From Burkholderia sp. E7m39 (GTDB lineage Bacteria > Pseudomonadota > Gammaproteobacteria > Burkholderiales > Burkholderiaceae): DNA of 64,000 nt. The stretch is taken from positions 1 through 64,000 of the forward strand of contig BBSL01000309.1 of assembly GCA_001319865.1 (NCBI GenBank), written 5' to 3'. The notes under the pieces were generated by a model. That model was given only the letters and a program-made list of their open reading frames with translations. It searched no databases and was not told the origin of the DNA. A program made the translations under genes and the position numbers. Below are positions 54,383 to 64,000 of this stretch, piece by piece (the first letter of the stretch is position 1; each line of letters opens with the position of its first letter).

Positions 54383-55324
54383 TCAAGCGCTGAGCGCGGC
54401 CGGAACATTGAAGGATTTTGGGAGGCCCGCGAGCCACAGCGTGCCATGCAGCGATTCGCCTTCGAGCCATCCCGCGACTTTCGCGCGCAAGGCCAGCAAG
54501 GCGGGAATGTCGATGCCGGTATCGATGCCCATATCGGCAAGCATGAACGCGAGGTCTTCGCTCGATGCATTTCCGCTCGCACCCGGCGCATGCGGACAGC
54601 CGCCGATGCCCGCGAGCGTCGCATCGAAGCGCGCGAGGCCGGTTTCGAGCGCGGCATAGACGTTCGCGAGCGCGAGGCCGCGTGTGTCGTGGAAGTGGCC
54701 GCACCAGAAGCGCTCGCCGGCGATCGTGCGCGCCTTCTCGAACAGATCACGCACGGCGGCGGGACCGGCATAGCCGACCGTATCGGCAATGCTGACGCGA
54801 TCAGCGCCCGCATCAAGCAGCGCTTGCATGCATCGCAGCACTTCGCTCTGTTCGACGCGGCCCTGGATCGTGCAGCCGAAGGCCGTACCGATGCCGCCTT
54901 CGATCAGCGTCTTCGAGCCGGCGGCATCGCGCGCGGCGCGGATGCGTGCCACTTCGGCGACGACTTCATCGGGCGTCTTGCGCAAGTTCGCGAGGCTATG
55001 TTCGTGGCTCGCGGAGAGCGGCACGAGGAGCAGGTCGGCGCGAGTTTCGATGGCGCGCTCGGCGCCTTTCAGGTTCGGCACGAGTACCGAGACGACGAGG
55101 CCTGGAAGCGTCTTAGCGTAGGCGACGAGCTCGGCGGTGTCCGCGAGTTGCGGCAGAAGGCGCGGGGGAACGAACGAGCCGACTTCGATTTCGCGCTGGC
55201 CGGCGGCATACGCGTCGCCGATCCATTCGATCTTGCGTGTGGTCGGAAGGATAGTCGGGATGCTTTGCAGGCCGTCGCGCAATCCAACTTCACGGATGGC
55301 AACGTTAGCGCGTAACGAGGGCAT
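54383..55324 (-). CDS. HMG-CoA lyase-family protein
   Basis: 313 aa. HMGL-like TIM barrel: NVAIREVGLRDGLQSIPTIL, ERVSIADTVGYAGPAAVRDLF, HFHDTRGLALANVYAAL with metal-binding His, and the active-site loop GGCPHAPGASGNASSEDLAF with the catalytic Cys. Cleaves a 3-hydroxy-3-methyl-acyl-CoA to acetyl-CoA plus an oxo acid; natural candidates are HMG-CoA or citramalyl-CoA. First gene of the minus-strand operon, divergent from a LysR gene. Confidence 0.88.
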   Translation of the reverse strand: MPSLRANVAIREVGLRDGLQSIPTILPTTRKIEWIGDAYAAGQREIEVGSFVPPRLLPQLADTAELVAYAKTLPGLVVSVLVPNLKGAERAIETRADLLLVPLSASHEHSLANLRKTPDEVVAEVARIRAARDAAGSKTLIEGGIGTAFGCTIQGRVEQSEVLRCMQALLDAGADRVSIADTVGYAGPAAVRDLFEKARTIAGERFWCGHFHDTRGLALANVYAALETGLARFDATLAGIGGCPHAPGASGNASSEDLAFMLADMGIDTGIDIPALLALRAKVAGWLEGESLHGTLWLAGLPKSFNVPAALSA

Positions 55325-55421
55325 ATGACTTGTCTCCTATCTACCGGTCGTAACGTTGCCGGCATTGTGCTAACTTTAGCCATTCCAGCGAAACCATAAA
55401 GCGTTATTTCGGAAGCGCTAG

Positions 55422-55438
55422 CGTTCCCGATCGGAACG
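55422..55438. promoter_or_regulatory. inverted repeat CGTTCC-N5-GGAACG, probable LysR site
   Basis: A perfect 6+6 palindrome with a 5-bp spacer that includes the LysR-type T-N11-A layout. It lies 19 bp upstream of the lysR start and about 100 bp from the divergent lyase gene. It could control both. Confidence 0.6.
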
Positions 55439-55457
55439 TCAGAGGTAGGAGGCCAAT

Positions 55458-56369
55458 TTGCGCGACATCGACTTTAAGACTCTGCGACTGTTCGTCGCCG
55501 TGTGCGATCACCGCAATATCGCGCGGGCGGCGGAAGAAGCACACATCGAGCCTTCCGCGATCAGCAAGCGCATCGCGCAACTGGAGAGCGAGCTCGGCGT
55601 GCCCCTGCTATTACGCTCCCGGCGCGGCGTCCAACCTACGGCCGCGGGCACCGCTCTACTCGAGCACGCGCGTAACGTGGTCTTCACGATGGAACGCATA
55701 GCAAGCGACGTCGCCGCGTTCGGCGGCGGGCTCAAGGGGCGCGTAAGCGTATGCGCGTCCGCATCGGCGATCGCGGAAGCACTGCTCGACGACATTGCGT
55801 CATTCATGCGCGAGCCTCAGTATCAAAACATCAGAGTGGATGTGGAAGAAAAGCTGTCGTTCGATCTCGTACGGCAACTTCGCGAAGGTGCGACGAGCGT
55901 TGGCGTGTGCTGGGATAACGTCGATCTACAAGGACTTGAGCACCGGCCGTACCGCCAGGACCGACTCGCGCTCGCGGTCCATCGCGATCATCCGCTCGCG
56001 AGCGAGGCGTCGCTCCGTTTCGACCAGACGCTCGAGCACGCACATGTCGGCTTGCTACCTTCAACTGCCGTCCATACAATGCTGCGGCGCGCGGCCGCAA
56101 GAGCAGGGAAAACCGTTTCCTACCGTGTGATCGTGTCAAGCTTTGACGCGGCTTTTCGTGTGGTCGCGGCAGGGCTCGGGATCAGCGTCGTGCCGCTAGA
56201 GGTGGCTGAGACATATCGGCCTGTGCTCGGAATCAAGATCGTTCCTCTGACCGATGCCTGGGCGCAGCGCCGGTTTGTCGTGTGCTTCAAGAATTTCGAT
56301 GCGTTGCAGCCAGCCGCGCAGCGCATGGTTGACTACCTCGAAAGTCGCGCCAAACGTCCCTCGACGTGA
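55458..56369 (+). CDS. LysR-family transcriptional regulator
   Basis: 303 aa with a TTG start, supported by the strong site taggaggcca. N-terminal winged HTH: DIDFKTLRLFVAVCDHRNIA, RAAEEAHIEPSAISKRIAQL, ESELGVPLLLRSRRGVQPT. C-terminal periplasmic-binding-like effector domain. Divergent from the lyase / CoA transferase / MFS / aconitase operon, which it presumably activates in response to the substrate or a CoA-ester intermediate. Confidence 0.92.
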   Translation: MRDIDFKTLRLFVAVCDHRNIARAAEEAHIEPSAISKRIAQLESELGVPLLLRSRRGVQPTAAGTALLEHARNVVFTMERIASDVAAFGGGLKGRVSVCASASAIAEALLDDIASFMREPQYQNIRVDVEEKLSFDLVRQLREGATSVGVCWDNVDLQGLEHRPYRQDRLALAVHRDHPLASEASLRFDQTLEHAHVGLLPSTAVHTMLRRAAARAGKTVSYRVIVSSFDAAFRVVAAGLGISVVPLEVAETYRPVLGIKIVPLTDAWAQRRFVVCFKNFDALQPAAQRMVDYLESRAKRPST

Positions 56370-56956
56370 AGTCCCGAGAGCCGCACGGGTTCCGCATTGA
56401 GGACGTTGTGAAGCTATGCCCCATCAAACGGCAGACGGCGATGCCGCGTCCTGGTTCACACCTACGTTTGATCATCCACACTTGCAATCGGCAAGCGATT
56501 GGCCTTGCGCGCCGGGTATTCACCTGCGGCGGCCCACTCTGTGCGAAAGGAAGGTGGCCGCAACAGCGTTGCTCGGAATGCTTATGCCACCGCTACGTGA
56601 GCATCTGTTGCAGGCCCTCGCATGAACGCCAACGGCACCATACTGCGTTTGCCGAAGAAGGGCCATGAGACCACCCGTTTCGCGATGATGTGGCAGTGAG
56701 CGCGGCCCAACCTGAGGAGAAGGGCGTTCGGGTAGATCGATCGTCGGCGGACGTATTGAGGTTGGCTGTTGTCTCGCGCAGGGTGGGTTGCATTCCGTTC
56801 TGCGCGGCAATCGCCCGCGGAGAGAGATCCGTCTGTGTCTAGGGTTTACGATGCTGCCGCCATCTGATTTATAGATGGGTCATCGAAAATCAATATTTCT
56901 TGTTTGGTTGCATGCGCATCTACGATTTGCCTACCGACAAACTGAGAGGTGGGAAG
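56370..56956. other. intergenic, no supportable gene
   Basis: 590 bp. Frames of 60-100 codons overlap on both strands (for example 56416-56625 and 56520-56810), without ribosome sites or recognisable domains. The TTG- and ATG-initiated extensions of the next gene (56900, 56912) lie at its end. The stretch around 56840-56910 is AT-rich and may hold the promoter of the glutaredoxin-DinB gene. Confidence 0.45.
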
Positions 56957-57727
56957 ATGCAAGCCGGATCCCCTGAATTTAGCGTTTTTTGGCAGCCTGG
57001 TTGCTCCAGTTGCGTTAGGGTAAAAGAGTTTCTTACGCGACTTGAAATTCCGTTTAAATCAGTCGACGTACTTTCCGATAGCGAAGGACGCAACGAGCTT
57101 CGCCGCCTCGGTGCGCGATCGATCCCAATTGTGTCCAAAGGCGACGCATTCACGTACGCACAGTCGATTGAAGACGTCGCGCGCTTTGTTGATCGCATGG
57201 ATGCCGTGACCGATCGTCTGCCGCCGGAAGTGCTCTTTTCGAAGTGGACGAAAGTGCTGAGCGTCGCACTCGCCAACATTCCAATGATTCCGGATGACGA
57301 GTTCAATCAGTCGGTGCTCCCGAACGTGCCCCGCTCGTACCGCGATCTGAGTTACCACATCTTCCAAGTCGTTGATGCATTCTTGCAGACAGTTCAAGAC
57401 GGCCTGGAAGACTGGACCGTCGTCGCCAACGTGTCACCGCCCGAACGGATTCAAAAAAAGGAAGACACGGTGAACGAGGGGCAGGAGCTTACCGAAAGGC
57501 TGCAGCATTGGTGGCTTACCCTGGAGGATAAGTCCTGCCAGCAGTCGTTGACGATGTTCTACGGTAAGCATCCGATGCATCAGTTTCTGGAGCGTTCCAC
57601 CTGGCACTCGGCTCAACACACGCGCCAGCTCATTGCACTGCTGTCGGACAAGGGCATCGAGTTGCCGGCAAAGCTAGAGGCAGATGACTACGCGGGTCTG
57701 CCGATGCCGAAGAAGCTGTGGGAGTAG
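56957..57727 (+). CDS. glutaredoxin-DinB fusion protein
   Basis: 256 aa from the ATG at 56957 (ribosome site gaggtggg); extensions to 56912 or 56900 are possible. Residues 8-80 are a glutaredoxin-like domain with the redox pair C16-S-S-C19 (WQPGCSSC) and LGARSIPIV, the cis-Pro loop. Residues about 100-250 form a DinB-type four-helix domain with likely metal His in SYHIFQVVDAF and WHSAQHTRQLIALL. DinB-like proteins include mycothiol- and bacillithiol-dependent transferases, so a thiol-linked reaction is plausible. Followed 80 bp later by a thioredoxin reductase gene. Confidence 0.82.
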   Translation: MQAGSPEFSVFWQPGCSSCVRVKEFLTRLEIPFKSVDVLSDSEGRNELRRLGARSIPIVSKGDAFTYAQSIEDVARFVDRMDAVTDRLPPEVLFSKWTKVLSVALANIPMIPDDEFNQSVLPNVPRSYRDLSYHIFQVVDAFLQTVQDGLEDWTVVANVSPPERIQKKEDTVNEGQELTERLQHWWLTLEDKSCQQSLTMFYGKHPMHQFLERSTWHSAQHTRQLIALLSDKGIELPAKLEADDYAGLPMPKKLWE

Positions 57728-57767
57728 TTTGGCGGCTGAGTTGCGGTGGATCGACCCAGCTTTCTAA

Positions 57768-59721
<1,954 letters not shown>

Positions 59722-60030
59722 CTCTCTGCGCTCGTAAAGTGTGAGAAATAAAGCGGTCGGTAAATGCACTGACGAGTGGAATTCGCAGCTAAATTCAAAA
59801 CTTGTACCGGCCCCGATCTGCCGATACAAGCCGATTGGGCGCTCTACGCTTATTTTCAGTCTTTCGCGATTTGAAAATTGCTTGTTTTGAGAAAAGTGCT
59901 TCAAACATCATTGACCAAGATTTGTGGTATTGACTGTATCGAAAGGTTAAAAAAATAACCGAGCGCAATCAAGCGTATTAGACCTAGGCGTCAAGACGTG
60001 TGATTAAAAAATCTGTCAGGAGACGGCATC
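59722..60030. other. intergenic region before the MFS gene
   Basis: 310 bp, AT-rich in its second half (gaaaggttaaaaaaataacc near 59940), probably holding the transporter promoter. No gene seen. Confidence 0.45.
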
Positions 60031-61329
60031 ATGGATCTAGAGAAGCAAGTCATGCAGAAGGTGAGCCGCAGGCTCGTTCCCTTACTGATGATCTTATACT
60101 TTGTTGCGTACGTTGACCGGATCAACCTTGGCTTTGCTGGCCTCACAATGAACAAGGATCTGGGGCTTACGCCACAGGTCTTCGGATTAGGCGCAGCATT
60201 CTTCTTTTTCGGTTACCTGATTTTACAGATTCCGGGAAGCTTACTAATCCACAAGCTCGGTGCTCGACGTCTCACCGCTCTGATGGCATTTACTTGGGGC
60301 GTTTTTGCTGTCGGGATGGCGTTCGTTTGGAACGCGCCGAGTTTCTATGCCGCCCGATTCTTCTTAGGCGCCGCTGAGTCTGCATTCGCTCCGGGCATGC
60401 TTCTATACATGAGCCTTTGGTTCCCCAAACAATACCGGGGAACTGTCGTCACGCTCTTCATCTTGGCTAATCCACTCGCGGGTGTAATCGGTCTTCCCCT
60501 TTCGGCTTTACTCATGAAGCTCCATGGTATCGCCCAACTAGCCGGATGGCAGTGGGTGTTCATCGGAGAAGGCCTTCCGGCTGTTCTGCTAGCGTTCGTT
60601 ACACTCAGACTCATGACGGACCGGCCGAGTCAAGCGAAGTGGCTAAACGATACGGAAAGGCAGTGGCTGGTCAAGGCCATGGAACAGGACGTCACCGAAC
60701 GTAAGGGTTCGACCATTTCAAGAGGACACGCAAAGGCCCACGTGCTCGCGCTCGCTTTTTGCTATTTTGGGATCATCATGGGTCTGTATGGTTTCGGAAT
60801 CTGGTTGCCGCAGATTGTTAAATCTTTTGGGGCATCGACTTTTGAGACCGGCTTTATCTCAGCAATTCCTTATGTTGCAGCGTCGGTGTTCATGCTCTTT
60901 TGGGGGCGTCGGCTCGATCGTATTGGCAATGCCGGTTGGCATACGGCGATAGCGTGCTTTGTTGGCTGTGTAGGCCTTGTCGCGGCAGCTTTTGTGTCAT
61001 CCGGAGTTCTTGCGGTCGCGATGCTGTCGATCGCCGCCATGGGGTTGTTCTCGGCTCTATCGACCTTCTGGACGACTCCCACAAACCTCTTTGCTGGAGC
61101 GACCGCTGCAGCGAGCATTGGCTTCATTTCGTCCATGGGACACATCGGTGGCTTTACTGGACCATACGTTATGGGCGTCATGCTTGCTGCTACGCATAGC
61201 CATGCCCTGGGTTTGTGTGGTCTAGCGAGCGCTCTTGCTTTGGCTGGTGCCATCATTTGGCGTTACCGAGACAAGCGGCTCGAAAAAAACCCAAAATTAA
61301 TTCCGACGCCGGCTAGTCAGCGGCACTGA
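60031..61329 (+). CDS. MFS transporter, anion:cation symporter (ACS) family
   Basis: 432 aa, ribosome site aggaga. ACS signature in helix 1 (RLVPLLMILYFVAYVDRINL, GFAGLTMNKDLGL), GAAFFFFGYLILQIPGSLLI, FFLGAAESAFAPGMLLYMSLWFP in helix 4, and GWQWVFIGEGLPAVLLAF in helix 6. Twelve helices expected. Family members import organic anions such as tartrate, glucarate, 4-hydroxyphenylacetate and phthalate. The substrate is not deducible, though the downstream oxidoreductase suggests an aromatic oxo acid. Confidence 0.9.
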   Translation: MDLEKQVMQKVSRRLVPLLMILYFVAYVDRINLGFAGLTMNKDLGLTPQVFGLGAAFFFFGYLILQIPGSLLIHKLGARRLTALMAFTWGVFAVGMAFVWNAPSFYAARFFLGAAESAFAPGMLLYMSLWFPKQYRGTVVTLFILANPLAGVIGLPLSALLMKLHGIAQLAGWQWVFIGEGLPAVLLAFVTLRLMTDRPSQAKWLNDTERQWLVKAMEQDVTERKGSTISRGHAKAHVLALAFCYFGIIMGLYGFGIWLPQIVKSFGASTFETGFISAIPYVAASVFMLFWGRRLDRIGNAGWHTAIACFVGCVGLVAAAFVSSGVLAVAMLSIAAMGLFSALSTFWTTPTNLFAGATAAASIGFISSMGHIGGFTGPYVMGVMLAATHSHALGLCGLASALALAGAIIWRYRDKRLEKNPKLIPTPASQRH

Positions 61330-61426
61330 GAACGGGACGGCCTGCCGCTTTATGAACCGTTTGAAAATCGGGAACGAAGGGGCCGTTAGCGGTGGCCCCG
61401 TTTGTTCGGACAGTTGTTCAAGGTCT

Positions 61427-62036
61427 TTAAGTTGGCGCCGGTTTTGCTGCCGTTTCAGACTCCTGCAGTCCTGCGAAGTAGACCTCGAGTGTCGGGTCAG
61501 ACAGACTGGAATGAGGCCGGTGTGGGTTGTTCCACGAAAAGTAATCGGCGTTCGACCCCGCGGCGTTGCCGGCCTTCATACGCTTCTTCGTGCTTCACGC
61601 TGCGCCATAGCCGCTTGACGGACACGTTGCCGCGCCAACTTGCCTTGCCACCTAAGGACGGCGCAACCGCCGCCGAGCATGGCTTCAGTGGAGGGAGTGC
61701 TGGCGAATTGACTGCCTTGGTCCATGTTCACAATCTCAGGCACGCCATACTCCGCGAAGGACTCTTCCAGCGTAGCTGTTGCATGCTGGATCTCCATCGT
61801 AACGACGACCGATGGACAAGCACACGACGAGCCCAGTCGAGCGCAGCCGGGAGATAGACGAATCTGCGCGCCCTCGGCGCATACGTCGTGTCGAATGCCC
61901 AAACCTGATGTCGATCAATCGTGCGCTCGCCCAGCAGGTACGGCCGGTTCTTGTAGGCCACATGCTTGTGACGCGTACATGGTATGTGGTACAGCGCCTC
62001 GATTCGAAAATCTGCACGAAGGCGGAAACATCTCAA
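61427..62036 (-). pseudogene. decayed IS3-family transposase (OrfB) fragment
   Basis: Pieces of one rve-type transposase in three frames: KNRPYLLGERTIDRHQVWAF, DTTYAPRARRFVYLPAALDW (first catalytic Asp), ATLEESFAEYGVPEIVNMDQ with GSQF (second Asp), and the C-terminal NNPHRPHSSLSDPTLEVYF with the stop at 61427. The catalytic Glu region is out of frame. At least two or three frameshifts and a missing 5' end make it inactive. No terminal repeats recognised. It separates the transporter from the indolepyruvate oxidoreductase gene. Confidence 0.82.
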
Positions 62037-62146
62037 ACTGAGGGTAAGCCCGAGCCGTAAGCGAAATAATTTTCTACACCCGCTACGAAAAAATGTGTGC
62101 TTTGGTCCTTACCGCCTGGCCTCACAAGAACACCTCTGGAGAAGTG

Positions 62147-64000
62147 ATGAACGCTCGCGTTCCTGATGACGCCCTCACGTCGCAATCGAATTCCGAAGAC
62201 GTACCGCCGCTGGCCGACTACAAACTGAGCGACAACCTCGCGGCGACGCGTGGACGAATCTTCCTCACTGGGACGCAGGCACTGGTGCGCCTGGTTTTGA
62301 TGCAACGCGAACTTGACCGAAGCGCAGGACTCAATACGGCGGGGTTCGTAAGCGGCTACCGCGGCTCGCCGCTGGGCATGGTCGACCAGCAGATGTGGAA
62401 GGCTAAGAAACTATTGGCTTCGCATGATGTGCGATTCCTTCCCGCCATCAACGAAGAGCTCGCGGGCACCGCCGTTCTTGGCACGCAACGTGTCGAGGCG
62501 GACACGGAACGTACGGTCGACGGCGTCTTCGCGATGTGGTACGGAAAAGGGCCGGGCGTTGACCGCGCAGCGGACGCACTCAAGCACGGCAATGCCTACG
62601 GTTCGTCGCCGCATGGCGGTGTCCTTGTGGTGGCCGGTGACGACCACGGATGCGTGTCTTCGTCCATGCCGCATCAGAGCGATCAAACGATGGTCGGTTG
62701 GAGCATGCCTGTCCTCAATCCGTCCAACATCGCCGAGATGCTGGAGTTCGGACTTTATGGCTGGGCTCTCTCTCGCTTCTCGGGCGCGTGGGTCGGCTTC
62801 AAGGCGATTTCAGAGACAGTCGAGTCTGGTTCGACCGTCGATTTGGATGCAATGCCGACGACGTGGACCGCACCTCAGGACTTTGATGCGCCGGCCGACG
62901 GCCTTCACAACCGTTGGCCTGACCTCCCCAGCTTGACCATCGAGTCCCGTCTGGCGGCGAAGCTCGACGCTGTGCGCCACTTCTCTCGAACGAACAGCAT
63001 TGACAAATGGATTACCTCGAGCCTAAAGGCCAACGTCGGTATCGTAACGTGCGGGAAGGCGCATCTCGATCTAATGGAAAGTTTGCGCCGGCTTGCCCTG
63101 ACCGTCGAAGACCTCGATGCAGCAGGCGTTCGTATCTATAAGGTCGGGCTGTCTTTCCCAATCGATACTCCGCGCCTCGATGCCTTTGTCGAGGGCCTGA
63201 CCGAGGTACTGGTCATCGAAGAAAAAGGTCCGGTCGTCGAGCAACAAATCAAAGATCATCTCTACAATCGTACGGATGGCGTTCGACCAGTCGTCATCGG
63301 CAAGAGCGCAAAAGACGGCCAGCCGTTGCTTACCGCGCTCGGTGAGCTGCGCCCCTCCCGTGTCCTGCCGGTCTTTGCCGCCTGGCTTGCGCGCCATAAG
63401 CCCGCACTCGACCGTCGCGAGAAAGTCGTCGACCTTGTGGCCCCAGAGATTTTGTCGAATATCGCCGATGGCGTGAAGCGCACACCGTACTTCTGCTCAG
63501 GCTGCCCCCACAATACGTCGACAAAGGTCCCCGAAGGCTCCGTTGCAAAGGCAGGCATTGGCTGCCACTTCATGGCATCGTGGATGGAGCGTGACACCAA
63601 CGGTCTGATTCAGATGGGCGGCGAAGGTGTGGATTGGGCATCACATTCGATGTTCACGAAAACACCCCACGTTTTTCAAAATCTCGGAGATGGTACGTAC
63701 TTTCACTCCGGCATCCTCGCTATCCGCCAGGCGGTGGCAGCAAAGGCCAACATAACATACAAGATTCTCTATAACGACGCGGTGGCAATGACCGGCGGCC
63801 AGCCTGTCGACGGAAGCATCTCTGTGCCGCAGATTGCTCGCCAGGTGGAGGCTGAAGGTGTAAAGCTGCTAATGGTGATGAGCGATGAGCCGGAGAAGTA
63901 TCAAGGACACGAGGACCAAATTCCGCGTGGCACCACCTTCCACCATCGCAGTGAGCTCGACGCTGTTCAGCGCAGATTGCGTGACACGCCGGGAGTCACC
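62147..64000 (+). CDS. indolepyruvate ferredoxin oxidoreductase family protein (5' part)
   Basis: The first 618 codons; the gene continues past the window (full fused proteins have about 1150-1200 aa). ATG at 62147 with the site ctggagaag. Pyruvate-oxidoreductase-like N-terminal domain: GRIFLTGTQALVRLVLMQRE, AGFVSGYRGSPLGMVDQQMW, INEELAGTAVLGTQ. It then has CSGCPHNTSTKVPEG and the thiamine-diphosphate domain GDGTYFHSGILAIRQAV with ILYNDAVAMTGGQP. The enzyme decarboxylates aryl-pyruvates to aryl-acetyl-CoA using ferredoxin. The betaproteobacterial form fuses the alpha and beta subunits and lacks the ferredoxin domain. Confidence 0.92.
   Translation, partial: MNARVPDDALTSQSNSEDVPPLADYKLSDNLAATRGRIFLTGTQALVRLVLMQRELDRSAGLNTAGFVSGYRGSPLGMVDQQMWKAKKLLASHDVRFLPAINEELAGTAVLGTQRVEADTERTVDGVFAMWYGKGPGVDRAADALKHGNAYGSSPHGGVLVVAGDDHGCVSSSMPHQSDQTMVGWSMPVLNPSNIAEMLEFGLYGWALSRFSGAWVGFKAISETVESGSTVDLDAMPTTWTAPQDFDAPADGLHNRWPDLPSLTIESRLAAKLDAVRHFSRTNSIDKWITSSLKANVGIVTCGKAHLDLMESLRRLALTVEDLDAAGVRIYKVGLSFPIDTPRLDAFVEGLTEVLVIEEKGPVVEQQIKDHLYNRTDGVRPVVIGKSAKDGQPLLTALGELRPSRVLPVFAAWLARHKPALDRREKVVDLVAPEILSNIADGVKRTPYFCSGCPHNTSTKVPEGSVAKAGIGCHFMASWMERDTNGLIQMGGEGVDWASHSMFTKTPHVFQNLGDGTYFHSGILAIRQAVAAKANITYKILYNDAVAMTGGQPVDGSISVPQIARQVEAEGVKLLMVMSDEPEKYQGHEDQIPRGTTFHHRSELDAVQRRLRDTPGVT

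Noticed and set aside
53221-54816. 531-codon form of the CoA transferase
   Set aside because: The first 148 codons are antisense-like shadow of the HMG-CoA-lyase gene in another frame; the true start is the ATG at 54372.

Overview
The window looks like a high-GC Burkholderiaceae replicon, most likely Paraburkholderia or Caballeronia. Supporting signs are a GC-rich coding style, an OmpC-type porin ending in Phe, many sugar-acid and CoA-ester catabolic operons under IclR/LysR control, an imuA-imuB-dnaE2 cassette, and IS110/IS21/IS3 elements. A KfrA-type coiled-coil protein with iterated upstream repeats, plus the density of accessory genes, suggests a secondary chromosome, megaplasmid or genomic island. 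No rRNA, tRNA, CRISPR array or replication origin was recognised.

Layout. (1) 0-6.9 kb: an IS110 transposase, an apparently empty 1.2 kb stretch, then small exported or envelope proteins (lipoprotein, SYLF/YSC84 lipoprotein, internally duplicated periplasmic protein, AI-2E-type permease, small coiled-coil protein). (2) 7-25.9 kb, accessory: a stand-alone AAA ATPase with a TOPRIM-like C-terminus, a UvrD-like helicase, small hypothetical genes, a KfrA homologue, and the LexA-boxed imuA-imuB-dnaE2 mutagenesis operon. After these comes a minus-strand cluster of a frameshifted RMF/CrpP-like gene, a HAD phosphatase stub, a PLD-like nuclease and a cyclic-phosphate receiver (cREC) protein. Two paralogous 47-aa proteins and two paralogous lipoproteins also lie here. 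(3) 26-35 kb, a damaged NHEJ locus: LigD lacking the phosphoesterase domain, a divergent ku with a one-base frameshift, and a MerR-TPR gene split by an IS21 element with a 5-bp target duplication. The istB gene of that IS21 is itself split, inside its Walker A codons, by a 2.5-kb serine-recombinase element.

(4) 36-49 kb, catabolism: a minus-strand porin / FAH-family dehydratase / ketoglutarate-semialdehyde dehydrogenase operon (Weimberg-like pentonate degradation). Beside it, a ShiA-like transporter / AroE-like dehydrogenase / Gfo-Idh operon diverges from an IclR / hydratase / FAH hydrolase / EthD-like / UxaA-like operon, with a 30-bp palindrome between them. (5) 49-56 kb: a minus-strand operon of HMG-CoA-lyase-like, CaiB-type CoA-transferase, MFS transporter and an aconitase-family hydro-lyase with an N-terminal swivel domain, diverging from a LysR gene. 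This looks like a route for a branched C5/C6 hydroxy-dicarboxylate. (6) 56-64 kb: a glutaredoxin-DinB fusion, a thioredoxin reductase and an overlapping LysR gene, an ACS-family MFS permease, a decayed IS3 transposase, and the 5' part of a fused indolepyruvate ferredoxin oxidoreductase that runs off the end.

Most interesting points: the IS21 / serine-recombinase nesting, which can be reconstructed to the base; the paired 47-aa proteins whose upstream halves are broken at the same point by different lesions; the RMF-HAD-PLD-cREC cluster; and the aconitase/CoA-transferase/lyase operon.
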